From positions 413,001 to 477,000 of the forward strand of contig QVRM01005270.1 of NCBI GenBank assembly GCA_003439945.1: a stretch of DNA of 64,000 bases. Reading direction: 5' to 3'. The translations under genes and the position numbers were made by a program. Below are positions 1 to 12,539 of this stretch, piece after piece. The stretch comes from Dermanyssus gallinae (taxonomy: Eukaryota > Arthropoda > Arachnida > Mesostigmata > Dermanyssidae). Under the pieces are notes generated by a model. That model saw only the letters and a list, made by a program, of their open reading frames with translations, did not search any database and was not told the origin of the DNA. Positions within the stretch are counted from its first letter, which is position 1; each line of letters begins with the position of its first letter.

Positions 1-539
1 GCCAAATACATGGTTTTATCTAAAGGTATTTAGTTGAGTGTCTGACTGCTACTGAGTATTTATGTATGACTATGTGCTATCGACGTAACCACATCGTCAG
101 GGGTGAGCCGTGTGAGTTTTAGCCTTCTTACGCCTACCTTATAGTATGGATTAAGGGAAGTTGAAAGTCAGGTCCTACACTTAGCTGTCAGCCCCGCAAA
201 TAGTTGTTGCACGCATTGCTAATTTACTAGAGATGGAAACGAAAGGAAACGGAGTCTCCGCAGTTACACACAACAGCACTGCCTTCTCAGGCCAAATTTT
301 ACCCGCCTACAGAAAGCGTTGAACAGAAAAGTACCCCATGTCATTGAACACTCGGCAGTGAAAATCTCTGCACAAATATAGGAAGTCTAACAGGAACCCA
401 CATCCTACGATAGCTAACTTCGTGCTACTGGCCAGACCGACGAAAAGCGAAAGACCTGCTACCGCTTGCGACGGGTAGGGGCACGCCGCAGACCAAGTCA
501 CCGGTCAGAACATTCCTCTGTCTGTGAAATCTGGGAAAA

Positions 540-1740
540 GACTACAGAGAGCCACGAAGAACCCTACATACTACAATTAAGAATACTGTAAAAGACTACT
601 AAAACTAGTTTTTTAAGGAGGTCTAAGGAGGAGGAAAACCTTTAGCGCAAAGGGTTCAAGATTGTGCGTAATAAAATGCGCCCCTTATAGCCGCCCCTAC
701 CAGTAAAGCAAACAGTACGCATACTTCTAAGAACCACTCAAAGGTATTCAACTGCATGATGGATAAAATGCTCACTGGCGGAGGCTCTTCTAAACCTTGA
801 AAAACGGCACACTTACCCTTATTCCGACTCCGGGTAAATCACAGAAGATCCCTCGGCATACCGTCATAAAAATATGCTCTCATGACTATCCAATGCAGCT
901 GAGCGCAGTATGAACGGTCTACTAGTAACAGAACTAGAAGCCAGGAAGGCGCTGTCAAAAAACAGTGCGGTTTCCGAGCCCGACGCTTCATGTATTCGGC
1001 TATCAACAAAATTTTAAACATAAGAAAATCATAGGAAAACACGCCGAGAGCAAACCGCCAGCATTGTTGGGCCATTATTTTAGCGTAATGCAACGCGTTT
1101 AGTACGCTTTCGTAAAACGCCATAAAGAAAGCACTTGAAAAAAGCCGTGTGACCCTACTTATGACGTGTTCTAGCGTCCTACTTAAAAACCGAGCATCTA
1201 CATACGAAGGCGTAGATTTTGCTTTTATAACCAGGGCCCTTCAAAGCATTATACCGGGACGGAAGGAATATAGCCCAAGGAATATAACGTACGATGGAAT
1301 ACTTGAACTCTGACATCCCCCCGAAGTATTTTATTCCGTTGCTTACGCAGACGATCTGACATGACGAGGATTGTAGGCTCAAAGGAACAGGGGGCCCTGG
1401 TGGATATTTGACAAACCTCCACACGCTAGAACTTCAATTGACTTCACAAAAAACTAAAGCAATTTTGAACGGGATGAAGCGTTCTCTACAAAACTCTAAA
1501 CTTACGCCTGGAGGGACATCCAGCAACATCCACTCTCGTGGTTGAGTATTTGAGCGTGATTTTAGAGAAGGTTCTGACAGCAAGCGCCTTATGTGTGCTA
1601 TGCAGCAATGGAGCTAGCAAATGTGGGTGCGCACGACTACCAGGGTCACAACACGCCGCCACCTCAACATGACCCAAACACCTATGGCGCTCAGCATAGC
1701 ACGGGCAGGTCGCAATCCCTCTAGATAGATTCCGTGAGGT
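540..1740 (+). pseudogene. Jockey/R1-type RT relic
   Basis: This is a decayed RT domain of a non-LTR retrotransposon, readable only by moving between frames. In order, I see a linker with the pattern YR-A-R and FKIVRNKMRP (about 545-690), LTLIPTPGKS (about 809-841), QCGFRARR (about 957-985), motif A read as CNAFSTLS (1089-1112), a degenerate GxPQGS-like block near 1250, the catalytic box VAYADDL (1338-1358), LTSQKTKAIL (about 1440-1475) and the thumb signature EYLSVILEK (1541-1570). The order and spacing match Jockey/R1-superfamily RTs. Stops and small indels separate the motifs, so it cannot be translated. The endonuclease half would lie upstream of 540, and I cannot recognise it there. The ADD aspartates survive, so decay has hit the whole reading frame and not this site in particular. 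Confidence 0.8.
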
Positions 1741-1749
1741 TTAAGAGTA

Positions 1750-3170
1750 AAAGGACTAGCTTTAAAAAGCTCCTCAATTGACGTTCAGAAAGACGGAATA
1801 CTAATCAACAAAGCAGATGCAGCGAGCAATATGAAACAATCCAGCCGGACCATCCTGGGTACTAGACAACATCGATATCCCCTGATTTAAACAAAATTCT
1901 CAATTTTTTGCAAGATCCCAATACCGACCCGCATCGTATAAGTTCTATTCACAGGGAGTAGACTTCCGGCGGCAGCAGATGAGTGACTCAAAAAATGGTC
2001 GTTGTTCGACTACGTCTTATATAGGATACGCGCACAGAAGACCTTTAAGCGAATTACAGCACACCTTGCTTACTCCATCCGTGATTTTAAATTCAATATG
2101 TCTAACAAAGAAGGAGTATCATTAATTTCGTATGCCAGAGAGCATTTAGAAGCGAAAGCGGATAAGGGACTTTACTTTATGAGAGGACAACATATTGATC
2201 CTCACTTGGATCACCCTAGTGTATGGCAGCAAAAAAGAAGGTGACAAAAATTATTTGCAGCTCTAATCTACAAGCAATCACTACTTGGCGGGTATGTTCT
2301 TAATGTAAGAATGCTTTTAGATGTGTCACCTTAAGTGACACTGGCAGCGAACCCGGGTTTATATTGTCAGATGGCAAGCGTTGAAATAACTTCAATAAAA
2401 AAATAAACAAGCAATTAAGTACTTTTAATCATATGCGCTTATCCATAAGCAAAATATAATCTATCTTTGTCGCACACTACAGTTATATATATATAGCACG
2501 TAGGGCAACCATTCGAACTATCCCCGAAGAGCAAGATTGTATCGCATTAAGTAGACGCGAAGCTAACTTCTGATGTGCCGGTACGGCTTACCAGTACACG
2601 TATACTCGATTCTAGGACATCGTCGGCTGGTTAAAAGCGTATTCCCCGTGGAAAGCGCTCGCCTCTACAGGAAAGTCGGACCGAGACAGGACAACAGCAG
2701 ACAACGTGTATCGATGCAGGGTCGCCTGAACGCCTGACCGCCTATCTGAGTGATGCGTTAGGCCGCCGCAGCTGTAGCCTGAAGTCACGCTGCGACTCGG
2801 TCCGGACAACGCAACAGACAGTTAGTGGCATAGAGAGATAAGGAAAAGAACAGGCAAGAGCGAGGTTAAATCAGGACAGAAGCCCGCTCTAGGATAGGCT
2901 GACTTTTCTGGTCCGTCCTGTCTATCAGGAGAAGCTGTTCAGACTGCCTCTTCTAACAACAATCGACCGTGGATACGCCGAGCGAACAGAAGAGAAGCCC
3001 CGCTCCTTCCTCCTCCCTCTCCTCACACAACTCGTGGGCATGGCAGAATCGATCGCACTGTCAGTCCTTGCAAGTGGGATTAATTGGCGACCAACAAGCG
3101 GCAATCGTCGATGTAAAATAGCAACAACCAAAGTGCTAAACACCTGCAAGGACGTTTTAATACAACAATT
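1750..3170. other. No recognised gene
   Basis: I recognise nothing coding here. An 80-codon open stretch at 2002-2244 (+) has varied composition (NMSNKEGVSLISYAREHLEA and so on), but it has no family signature and no splice context that I trust. It could be a relic or chance. Confidence 0.4.
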
Positions 3171-3171
3171 T

Positions 3172-3251
<80 letters not shown>

Positions 3252-3252
3252 T
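3172..3252. repeat. (TTA)n microsatellite
   Basis: About 27 pure TTA units. Reading frames through it give runs of leucine, isoleucine or tyrosine and are not evidence of a protein. Confidence 0.97.
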
Positions 3253-3478
3253 TAGTTAGTTGTTTTCTTCTAGTACTGTGCTTTCATCAGTGCTACAGAG
3301 TCTGCTGTGTTACGGATGACCGAGAAGCTTGAAGACAAGTTCGCATGAAATTCACTGTTCTCTCTGCAGTGTACTTTAAATGTTATTAAGGTAATTTTGG
3401 GAAGACGATTAACTATAACTATGCATTGTAGATTCCTCAAAGAAATGTCCGTGTTGGTATTATGATCAATTTGCATAA

Positions 3479-3504
3479 TATATATATATATATATATATA
3501 AATA

Positions 3505-3553
<49 letters not shown>
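3479..3553. repeat. (TA)n microsatellite
   Basis: TA dinucleotide tract with two single-base interruptions. It is one of about 30 such tracts in the window. Confidence 0.95.
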
Positions 3554-3558
<5 letters not shown>

Positions 3559-3882
3559 GCCAAATTCATCAAGACATCGCTCGCTGTTTGTCTTGTTATA
3601 CGTCAAAATGTACTTTACTCAATGATAAATGATCAGAGCAACGAACAACAATAGCTACGTGAGACCTGCACGTTTAGTAGGTCAAACATTCATCCTGGAT
3701 CGATCCTGTGGGCGTTGTAGACGCCGCTTTATCTTGATCTGTCTCCCGGCCGACGCTGCCATCGGTTATGACAGGCGTAATCACAACAACTTGTTTTGCG
3801 TATAGTGCACTCGGACGGACCTGCATGCCCGCGGGCACAGCTAACGGGGTACGCTAGAAGTGAGTACGCCTCTTAGTGGGGC

Positions 3883-3884
<2 letters not shown>

Positions 3885-3936
<52 letters not shown>
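3885..3936. repeat. (AT)n microsatellite
   Basis: Pure AT tract of about 26 units, followed by a short TGTG-rich tail. Confidence 0.95.
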
Positions 3937-3938
<2 letters not shown>

Positions 3939-3949
3939 CATATATGTGT

Positions 3950-6900
3950 GCGTGTGTGATTATATCCGCTACAATTCAGCAGCGGATGTGTTCATCGTTT
4001 ACGCTACTCCGTCCATCGGTTTTGTAATCTTTATTGTCACTTTAGTACTCATCGTGGCACAGTCCCAAACAGAAAGATCACCCGAAGGTTGAATACGCTT
4101 GAAAACTTCACCCCAGTGAATGCATTCCAACGTGTAGCCAGAGTGCTACAGCGCGTCAATTTTAACGTTATTTTCGTTAACACACTCATTCGTAACAATT
4201 GTACACGAGCGTGCACGTGTACATTGGTTGCTTGTTGTCGTACTTATTGGCGAAATAAGATTACCAGTTAAAAAACCCTACATTGCCAAAAGCAAGCAGA
4301 ATCAACGCAGAGAAACAAGGGAAACGTGGAGTTCACCAACTTCACCATTACGGCAGCCTGTCCCGCGTTCATACTCACACGTCAGCGTGTCGGAAATGGT
4401 AAAGTTGGCAGGCCCTGTCTGCGTGGAAGAAGCAAAATGTGCCTAAATTTCATCATGCGACGGTGTTCTTTAAATCTCTTTCCTTATTTTGGGTACGTCG
4501 GATCCCCCATCCTTCAACAAGGTTCGATTTAAAGGTTCAATGATGGATAATGTTTCACCTGCTTGCTGGCTGCACTTTGCTGATGTGTGCCTTGGAGGCG
4601 ACGGCACCAAGCGATGCACGATCCGACTCACAGCACATAACCGGCATAATTCGAGATCAAGGCGGCTGGTTATGGTGGCGATTGTAAACATGTCGCCTGA
4701 AGAGGAGAGGCAAATCCCTAAATTCCTTCGTCGGCCCACATTCTGAGAGTACTGCTCTCCGTGCCAATAATCTATCTGTAGTCTATCTGCGCAGACAATA
4801 ACACACATGTCAGATAGTGTATATATGTATAAGCATTTACGCAGGTAATCGATTTGTTCTAAGCGTGTCTGAGACCCGCACCTGGGTCTCCCAGCTGACG
4901 TTAGCCATGAATGAGTTTTGCCGTCAACAAACACTCCTAAGTGACAATCGGGTGCTTGTCATCTGTTTTCAAACCGCACTGGTATTGTGTGCGAATCAAG
5001 TGCCGTACTTGCCTCCTTCCAATGGTTATTAATTGGCGAAATGCTGTTTTCTTCACTGTAACAATAGATTGACTCTTAAATCGACGTATTGACCTGGCAC
5101 TAGGAAACGTCTAGAGGCTACTGGTGTTATTTTTTAAATATACCATCAGAGATCGCGCATAAACAGATGCAATGCTTCCACACCAGTATAACTTTGAAGC
5201 CCTGACTTACGACGCAACCCTGACGAAAACAAATATTACGTTGATGCGCGGACTGATTGTTAAAATACGTATGTCTATGTCAAGCCTTCATAGAGAGAAA
5301 ACAGATAAATCAGCGCGTTCAGAAGAGAATTCTGCAACAGGAAGCATCTGACGTCGACAAGCGAAGGAGGAATAGTTGTATTGAGAACAGTTTGTAAACA
5401 GCTGTGATTCCTAATCATTTATATCTTGCGTTCAATATATTGTCAGAATGTCACTATTTTAAGCCTATCAAACTAACGTATTTAGCAAACTGTGCATTTA
5501 TTGGGGATCGCTTGAGGCCAAATTGGTAGTGGCTTGGTTTGTGATATGATTACCGTAAACCGTTTTCCATTGTCCCCAATATTGCAGAATCGCGTCCACG
5601 TTAATAGATGGGAACGTTCACGACTAGCGTGCGATCTGTCTAGTATGCGATCTGGCGGCCGCTGATGCCACCCTCTTTTGGAGAGCGTTATGGCTTTTAA
5701 CATATTGAACGTGAAAGATAACAAAAGAAACGAGGCATTACAGGACTGCGACTTTTGCAAACAGTTTACGACACTGTTCTTTTGCTAGCCAACGTCAGAC
5801 GTCTTCTGGGCGAAGCCACCCTAAAACGCGTTTCTTTATCTAACAGCTCATTCTCTTGCAATCGCATAATCTGTTAGCTACACGGGTATAGCATAAATGA
5901 GTAATTTCACTGTCACTCGTATATAAGAAATTTATTAATGCGTTTTATAACGAGTGTTTTGACCCTTTTTGATATATATACATAATATATATATACATAT
6001 TTCGCGCGTCCCACATACCTGCTTTTATTTCGAATGTAAACGTTATCTGCTCTATTCTAATAAGCTTCATATATCCCTTATATCTGTCACAGGTACTAGT
6101 ATCTTAAATGTCATAGTTCGGTTAGAAAAAATTGCCGATTTAATAGCACTCATGGGGTGGGTGGAAGGCAATGCACCATCTCATTAATGAGACATCTGTG
6201 CTCCCCGTTTTTTTTTCTTTTTCCGATTATGGCCGATTATAACTTCGGGATTTATTTGGCAACAAGACTTACACCCACAATCTCCCGAAAGCGAGGCAAT
6301 GGCCACTAAATTACCTTGCTCAAGTTGATGCAAGAAATCATTGTTACTGGTAAAGTGTTGTCTAAGGCAAGTTCTGAGCTTCTAAAATTAAGTACAACCA
6401 GGGCCTGTGCCATGGGAAGAGATAATCTGAAGCCAGATGGCCAATCGCCTTATTCGATTCGGACCAGAGCACAGAAACTTTAGACGATAAGAACAGTTAC
6501 AATATTAATAATCATAAAGGCGCCTTTACCTGAGCAGTGTTGTACTCCTTAAGTGTATGAAGTCGTAACCCCGACCCGAATTTTCAAGTAAAATACCACT
6601 GGGGTTGCTCAACGTTCTCGGGAGGTTGGCAGGCAAGTGGCTTACTTATCTGACTCCATACAACAACAGCTACTACTGATACAACTTTGATGGCTATGCT
6701 GCACCGATTCCACTTAGCTTGGGCTGGGCACACTTGCAACCGACAAACCCGCATGGCAAAGAGCTTCCTACCGGCGAAAACATGCCACACCTGTGGGCAT
6801 GCAGGGGAATGATGGGGAGTGCCACACGCAAGTGTGTCGTCAACAATCGGTTGCGCAATACTAATCGGTAGTGACATAATCACGAGCATGAACATATCCA

Positions 6901-7330
6901 GCAATAGTTAGTTAGCTCGTTGCACAGCAAAGGGGGGGCAATCTTCGGGGTTAGATACAGCTGCAGCAGCGAAAGTACTAGCGATCGGCCAACAATTAAG
7001 CCCTTAAAGTCAAGCCAAGAACATGATGGAGTCAAATCTCCGGTGTGTTGGGAAAGTTCCAACCTCCTTTTCCCGGCCGCAGTGTCGGCCCCCGCCACTT
7101 AGGTTTGCAGTCTCACAGAGGAAGGCGCTGTTATCTCTCCAGTGGCATCCATATTCGCGTTCGCTTCGCCAAACTGATAGGTTGTTGTTTGTGTTGTTGG
7201 AGTTGTTGTTATTGTTATTTTATTGGTCTTCTCTTTCGTTCGTTCCACCTACACCTCGTTGTTTTCCTCCACACCGGGTCCGTTTTGTCGTACACATCAA
7301 GATCCATTCTGTTGTTCCAGCCTATCTGTC
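3950..7330. other. No recognised gene
   Basis: This is mixed-composition DNA with only short open stretches. The longest is 154 codons at 4470-4934 (-). It overlaps an 85-codon frame on the other strand, and neither carries a motif I know. I see no RT, transposase or RNA gene signature. Confidence 0.45.
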
Positions 7331-7334
7331 TATG

Positions 7335-7450
7335 TATGTGTAGCGGCCGTGGCTAGAGCGGCTAACGCACCGTACTAAAAAAGGGATGAGTCGTTACCAT
7401 GCGTAAGATCCAAATGTGCTCGGGTGGAATAAATCGTTCTTCTTCGATGA
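7335..7450 (+). mobile_element. Possible tRNA-derived SINE
   Basis: The segment starting GCCGTGGCTAGAGCGGCTAA near 7348 resembles the A-box arm of a class II tRNA (TGGCCGAGYGGTTAA). A weak B-box-like GCGTAAGATCC follows about 45 bases later. An AATAAA (7428-7433) and a pyrimidine-rich TTCTTCTTC tail come next, as at many SINE/LINE 3' ends. The B box matches only about half of the consensus, so this is a decayed copy or chance. Confidence 0.4.
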
Positions 7451-8082
7451 TTCTGTTGTGTCTGGTCAAATATTGGTCCCCTGCTCACCCCCTGTGCCCG
7501 GGGAGAGCCCATGTCAGTCCAGTATGAGCAGGCGCGGATCTGGCCATGCTAGATGTTATGCAAAAAAAGGCAAGTGACGGCATTTAGTAGTCCCTGATCA
7601 ACCAAAACATATTTTGGACAAGTGGCTTTGAGTATGCCTAGAATCTCTTCACCGCCCAACGAACCTTAACGTAATAGCTTTGTTGCCGTGCCAAAAAGAG
7701 TTATATAGGGGTAAGTACTAGGTAGGCTGAGAGGTTTTAGTCGCCGTCGTAAAGAAACCTTTTACAAGTTTTGTCATATCATATCTTCCTGTGTCAAATT
7801 TTTATATGTATATATATATTTATATATATCATATGTTCTACATCGTGTCTGTTGTGCTCTGTTGTTTGTCAGCTCGGCTAACCAGTCGGCCATTGCTGTC
7901 TATGCCTCTATTTACGCGGATACAGCAAAAATCTCGTTGAAAAGTTACATGCGCAATACTTGTGTGATAGGTGTGTTCAGGATGTTAACATACAGGGTCG
8001 ACGAGCTATCTTGCGTCGCCATTCACTCCGCATTTCTCATCGGTCCGGTATTGAGAAGTTCCCGGATCAAGTTCGGAAAGCT

Positions 8083-9240
8083 TCACCTCCCGTCGTCTAT
8101 GAGGAGTGGATAGTCTGCTAATAGGTAGATGAGGCGGTTACGCTTTGACGTTTGGAGTTCCAGAGTCCGTTTCAGGAAGGCTGTTTTTATCTGATTCAGC
8201 TGGTCAAGGTTTCTGGAAGTTAGATGCACTCGTATTAACTCCACTCCATATGAAGCGATGGGGGCGATCTTCAGGTCGAAGAGGCGGATGGCTGTTTCAA
8301 GGAAAAAGCGGTGCGGACTCTTGATGGAAGATGCCGCCATTATGGCTTTCCTGCATCTCTACATAACGTGCAACGAGAACCCTACACCATTCGACGGTAG
8401 AATTAGTCTCAGGTAAGGTAACTTAGTGACGTAAGCGAGAGGAAAGCTACCAGTATGAAAAAAGTCGTCACGTGCGGCCCTGCCCTCTCTACGGAACGTA
8501 AAACCTTAACGAGATCTTTACACCACGAATTCGTTTTGCCAGGTCCTTCAAAGGATTGGACAAGAAGAGTGGACTCAAATTGCACCTCTGGGCAAACCCG
8601 GTTGTTTGCGAAAACGCCGGCAGTTCCGAGACTCTATCGTCGATTGCCAGCCCGTTCTCCTGTAGAACCTCTCTTATGAGGTTGAGCATAGTTGTGGGAC
8701 TGCCAACTTCTGCCGGAATGTTAAGCACTCGGTAGCGGAGAGCGGAGTCAAAGGCGGCTTTAAAGTCGACGAATACCGCGTACAGAGACTGCCCTGGACG
8801 GGAAAATGTTTTATTGACGTCATCCAGAAGAATTCTGCACGCTGCTTGCGTAGAGCGCCCTTTCCATGTTTCTGCCAGTTTTTCTTCAGGGATAACGTCC
8901 GTGACCTCTAAAAAGTCGCTTAGTCTTTTCGTGGTCAAGGACGAAAGCTGCTCATTTGCAACGCTCTCATTTGCAATGCCTTACTTGGCCGAGGGGGTGA
9001 ATAGAGTCATTTTTGACTTTCGGTTCGCTTGAGCAACGTGATAGATGTGGTCGGATCAGGGGCGATGTCTCCTATTCTTGGGGGAGCAAGTAAATCTTGC
9101 TCCCCCAAGAATAGGAGACAGGATCGGCAGGATCTCATGCAAACGTTCCAGTAGAGCCGCAGCGTCCAATTTGCGGGCCGGAGGCAATTGTCGGAGGGCT
9201 CTCGACGTGTCGTCATGCACCTTGAGTTCTAGAGCGGTGG
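8083..9240 (-). pseudogene. Family F LINE: RT and thumb
   Basis: A minus-strand relic of a non-LTR RT. From 5' to 3' it has an endonuclease-RT linker (ALELKVHDDTSRALRQLPPA, about 9240-9180), an RT fragment at 8938-8489 with motif A AVFVDFKAAFD and motif B-like QTTGFAQRCNLSPLF, and a thumb block at 8340-8083 with LFDLKIAPIASYGVELI. The thumb matches copies at 30.9 kb and 58.7 kb. The catalytic ADD box is not intact; the expected place (about 8450) reads ARDDFF at best. Frames change between the blocks. A perfect hairpin (9067-9119) interrupts the linker. The clade is uncertain (CR1/L2/Jockey-like ORF2). Confidence 0.75.
9067..9119. repeat. Perfect 24-bp-stem hairpin
   Basis: GTCTCCTATTCTTGGGGGAG plus CAAG forms the left arm, TAAAT is the loop, and the exact reverse complement forms the right arm. 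The stem is 24 bp without mismatch. It lies inside the linker of the 9-kb LINE relic. Confidence 0.97.
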
Positions 9241-9378
9241 GGATATGTGCTCAAATGGGTTTGAACGAATTTACTCTGTCCTCGCTTAAGCTGACCGCAA
9301 ATAAATCGATTTTTTGATGACCGAGCTTACCAAATGGTTGAGAAAAGTCGAAAATGACGCTGGGGTAAAACCGTCGTG

Positions 9379-9476
9379 CCATCTCGATACCTGTCAGAGA
9401 GCTATTTGTCTTACGCAGTTAGCTCGATGATATTTTATTACTTATCTATAAACATGTGTTTTATTACAATATCTAT
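9379..9476 (+). mobile_element. Family F 3' end fragment
   Basis: About 98 bases matching 31378-31475 with few differences. They cover CATCTCGATACCTG, a tract ending in AGCTCGATGATATTTTATTAC, and ATAAACATGTG. At 31 kb this segment spans the last finger residues and the 3' UTR. Here it has the opposite orientation to the RT relic just upstream, so two different insertions meet here or part of one was inverted. Confidence 0.85.
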
Positions 9477-9769
9477 ATATACATACCATACATATGGTGC
9501 AATAATTAAATGATTATGATAAACAAAAAACGGTCGTAATTATCTGATTACACAAAATCATGACCGTTCTTGTTCTTACTGAAGTCACAGCACGTTATAT
9601 AGGTTGGGTCTTGTTTTGAGGGTTTAAAGGTCCCCAAACTACTCAGACTACCGGGTGAGCACTGAGAATGTTTGGTTTTCCTCGCACATGAGAAAAAAAG
9701 CTAGCCCAGTGATGTACAACTAGGAACACTAGGGACGAAAAGAACGTCAGTGAGTCATTTAGCTTTTGT

Positions 9770-9912
9770 TCAATTTTATTTATCATAGTGTCAACCCAAA
9801 TCTGTAAATCTTAGGAAAGATCGCATCATCAGGGTATACGTCTCGCCGGGATCGAACCCAGGTCTTCTACGCCAGAGTAACCGGCCAACTCTGCCTATTC
9901 ATCTCGCCCGAC
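9770..9912 (-). mobile_element. tRNA-derived SINE-like unit
   Basis: Read on the minus strand, there is an A-box-like AGGCAGAGTTGGCCGGTTA (about 9896-9878), then 18 bases, then a strong B box GGGTTCGATCCC (9859-9848). A short body follows and an AATAAAATTGAAC tail near 9770. The paired pol III boxes with a non-tRNA 3' body and A-rich end indicate a tRNA-related SINE and not a functional tRNA. Confidence 0.6.
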
Positions 9913-10588
9913 GTTTTTGGTACTACAATTGTTCTCTTCCTATTCGTCCTTCTCTCTCGACCGTGATAGGCTGGATGAAATTCGCCACTCGGAGCTCAGC
10001 AGTTTTTCACTCTTCAAATGAAATGACACCAAACAGCCGATAAAAGCAGAAAGAGGCAAGGTGGAGGCGGCTCGAAGCTGACATGCTATTGGCAGACCGC
10101 CGCTGGCTTGCTCATTCCATGCTCAATCAAACTCAGGTTTGCACTTTTGCATACAGGCTGCTAGCCGAGGTCCATTCACCTCGGTCAAATCGGACGCCGT
10201 GTACTCGGTACGCTCTGGCAGCCAGCCACAAAGGATGATTTCGTGAGGATGAATGACTCTAAATGTATGTGTTCTTCTTCGCGCTCTGGGGATTAATTTA
10301 GCTTACATGATTTTAATATTTTCTTTCACGATCTCTCTGGATATTTCATTAGAGTGGATTTTACCGATCTTTTTGAAAAATGAATTAGACTATCTCCCTA
10401 TTCCCCCTACCCGCGCCTCTGAGGGATGAACTATATTAAATCTTGTTAATTCATTGTTATTATTATCCAGAAAGCTCTAAGAACTTGTGTTCAGTTTTCG
10501 CGGTCACAACTTTGCTTTTAGAAACGCCGCCTAATCACCGGATTGACCATAGATCAGCGGAACACACGCAAAGCACGACCGCACGGCA

Positions 10589-10925
10589 GTGCTAACAGCT
10601 GATCTTAGACATGTTGTGACCCGATTCGCCATTCATGGTTTTCACCACAAGCTCTGTGCGGAGCGGGGTTTCCATGACCCTTGCGATAGTTGTAAATGCT
10701 CTAGATGTGGGAGTTTCTGTGATAGATACCACGCGGCTAACTGCCCCCTGGTAGAATCGCTGGGAAGCCTGGCAAGCTGACTTGGCTGAAATGTTTTTAT
10801 TCCTGAAATGACTCTTGTCTTGTGTTGTTACTCCTTGTATAAGTACATGGATTCTTTTTGACAAAGTATTTGACTGCTACCTACAAAGGTGAATAAATGA
10901 ACTTGATTGATTATATTATTATTAT
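10589..10925 (+). pseudogene. Family F C-terminal finger and tail
   Basis: A 63-codon open frame (10589-10780) carries HVVTRFAIHGFHHKLC and then a CCHC finger, CSRCGSFCDRYHAANC (10698-10745; CX2CX7HX3C). The same HLVTRYSLYGFQQKLC plus finger layout ends the copy at 31 kb. Here all four zinc ligands are intact, whereas the 31-kb copy has lost one Cys. After the stop come a short 3' UTR, GAATAAATG (10892-10900) and a short (ATT)n tail. The 5' part is missing, as expected of a truncated LINE insertion. Confidence 0.75.
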
Positions 10926-11922
10926 TATTATTATATATGAGAGAGACACCTTGCACACAATAGCGCAATCTGGACCCACGCATGTATCCCTGTTGTGTAC
11001 AAATATGCGGCTGCCGCTGTGTGTCAGGAGCCCAAGCAGATCTTCGCCTTTCCAACCGTGTGCTGCTGGACTGTAGCTGGATTATTAGACCGATCTTGAC
11101 TAACTATCAGCAATGCGTCTTGCTGTACTACCTATATCATTATCTAAATTGAATTCGTTACAATTGCATTATATACCGTGTGTATATCAATTGTTGGCCA
11201 TTCGCCGGCTAGAGTTAGTCAAGGACTGGCCCATTTGGCCACCAACACTACCACCGCCGCTGCGTTGCCTCGTTAGATGAAAATTGAGTTCCTCTGTCGA
11301 GGCAACGTTTTCGATATTTGATTTCGCTTGGTGTCGCTTAGCTCGAAGCTGATGTGTTTAAGCGGTCGCTCCATCATGAGGCTCGCCCAGATCGTAACGC
11401 CTCAAAACGAACCGTGCGCCAAGTCCTTCCATAAGATACGACGTGACCACCTACTAAAAGTTTGCACTGCACTCATCAGGAGAAACAAAGAACTCTCAAG
11501 AGCGATGATGGCTCCAACTCCACGACAACACACCAGTCCACCGGGTTGACGAGCTGACGCTTATCCCGCCGCAATTAAAGCCAGGCTGGTGAAGCACGCA
11601 GTCTATTCATCCGGCCTGACACCGAAAGTGCGATTTCTTCTTCTTTCCGAAATTACAGCAAACACTGAGTGTGATTTAATGCACGAAGTCACTGCCTCAA
11701 GAAGTGCTTAGAAACTAGTAGAAACTAATTTGGTATCAAATTATCTACTTGACTTTAGGAAACAGAACAAAAATATATTTGTATACTATGATCGAAAATT
11801 CAAAAACCTTGACAGGTCAGTCGTTTGACCTATGTATTGCACATTACAAATACTCTGTACTGTGATAGGTGCTTTTGGCTATACTTGTACAGAATATTAA
11901 TTTAATATGACGTACTGTTTAG

Positions 11923-11924
<2 letters not shown>

Positions 11925-11961
<37 letters not shown>
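11925..11961. repeat. (TA)n abutting a foldback copy
   Basis: TA tract of about 18 units that ends exactly where the half foldback element begins. Confidence 0.95.
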
Positions 11962-11966
<5 letters not shown>

Positions 11967-12531
11967 GAGAGGGTTCCCAGAACGTTTCCGAGAGCGATAT
12001 AAGGAACTGTAAAGCTCTTTAAGGCAAATCTTTTATCCAATGGAACATGGTCCTTGAGCAGCCTTGTTTCGGATTGAGATTGAAATTACTACAATTTATA
12101 ACACTGGTGTTTTTGCCCGACATAGGAGCACAACATGTACGATTGCGAGACAACTAGTCCTCTCTTACAGAAACTAAGCACACCAGCGTGTTCGTGAGAA
12201 AATTCTCCTTCGTTCGAAGAACATATAACGCCGGCCAAAAAATGCGACATGGTCGTTTAGAACAGAAGTCGCAAACATTGAGTTCTTTTATTAGCTTTCA
12301 CACCAAATACCTCAAAATCAATACCATATGACTACCCACAGCGCTCAAAACTAACACATGCAGGCAGAGGCACATTTTATGACGATAATTTTGTTACCAA
12401 ACGTATGGCAATGCAAGCTGTGGTGGCGGAGTAATTAAGATTTTTCGGCAAGATGTCCAGATTAAGTGCATGCATAAATGACTGTGTGGCGATGCTGCGG
12501 CTGTCGCACGATACGTCGGCGGTAGTGAACG
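11962..12531 (+). mobile_element. Half copy of a foldback element
   Basis: About 570 bases collinear with the left arm of the palindrome at 62.4-63.5 kb. Shared blocks include CCAATGGAACATGGTC, GTTTTTGCCCGACATAGGAG, GCGACATGGTCG and CCAGATTAAGTGCATG. The outer end abuts a (TA)n tract, as in the full copy. The roughly 40-bp central segment (12491-12530) is the reverse complement of the centre of the full copy, and the second arm is absent. I see no transposase, so it is a non-autonomous element. Confidence 0.85.
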
Positions 12532-12539
12532 GACCAATT

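Noticed and set aside
4470..4934. 154-codon minus-strand frame
   Set aside because: No motif, and it overlaps another open frame on the plus strand; kept only as an unassigned stretch.
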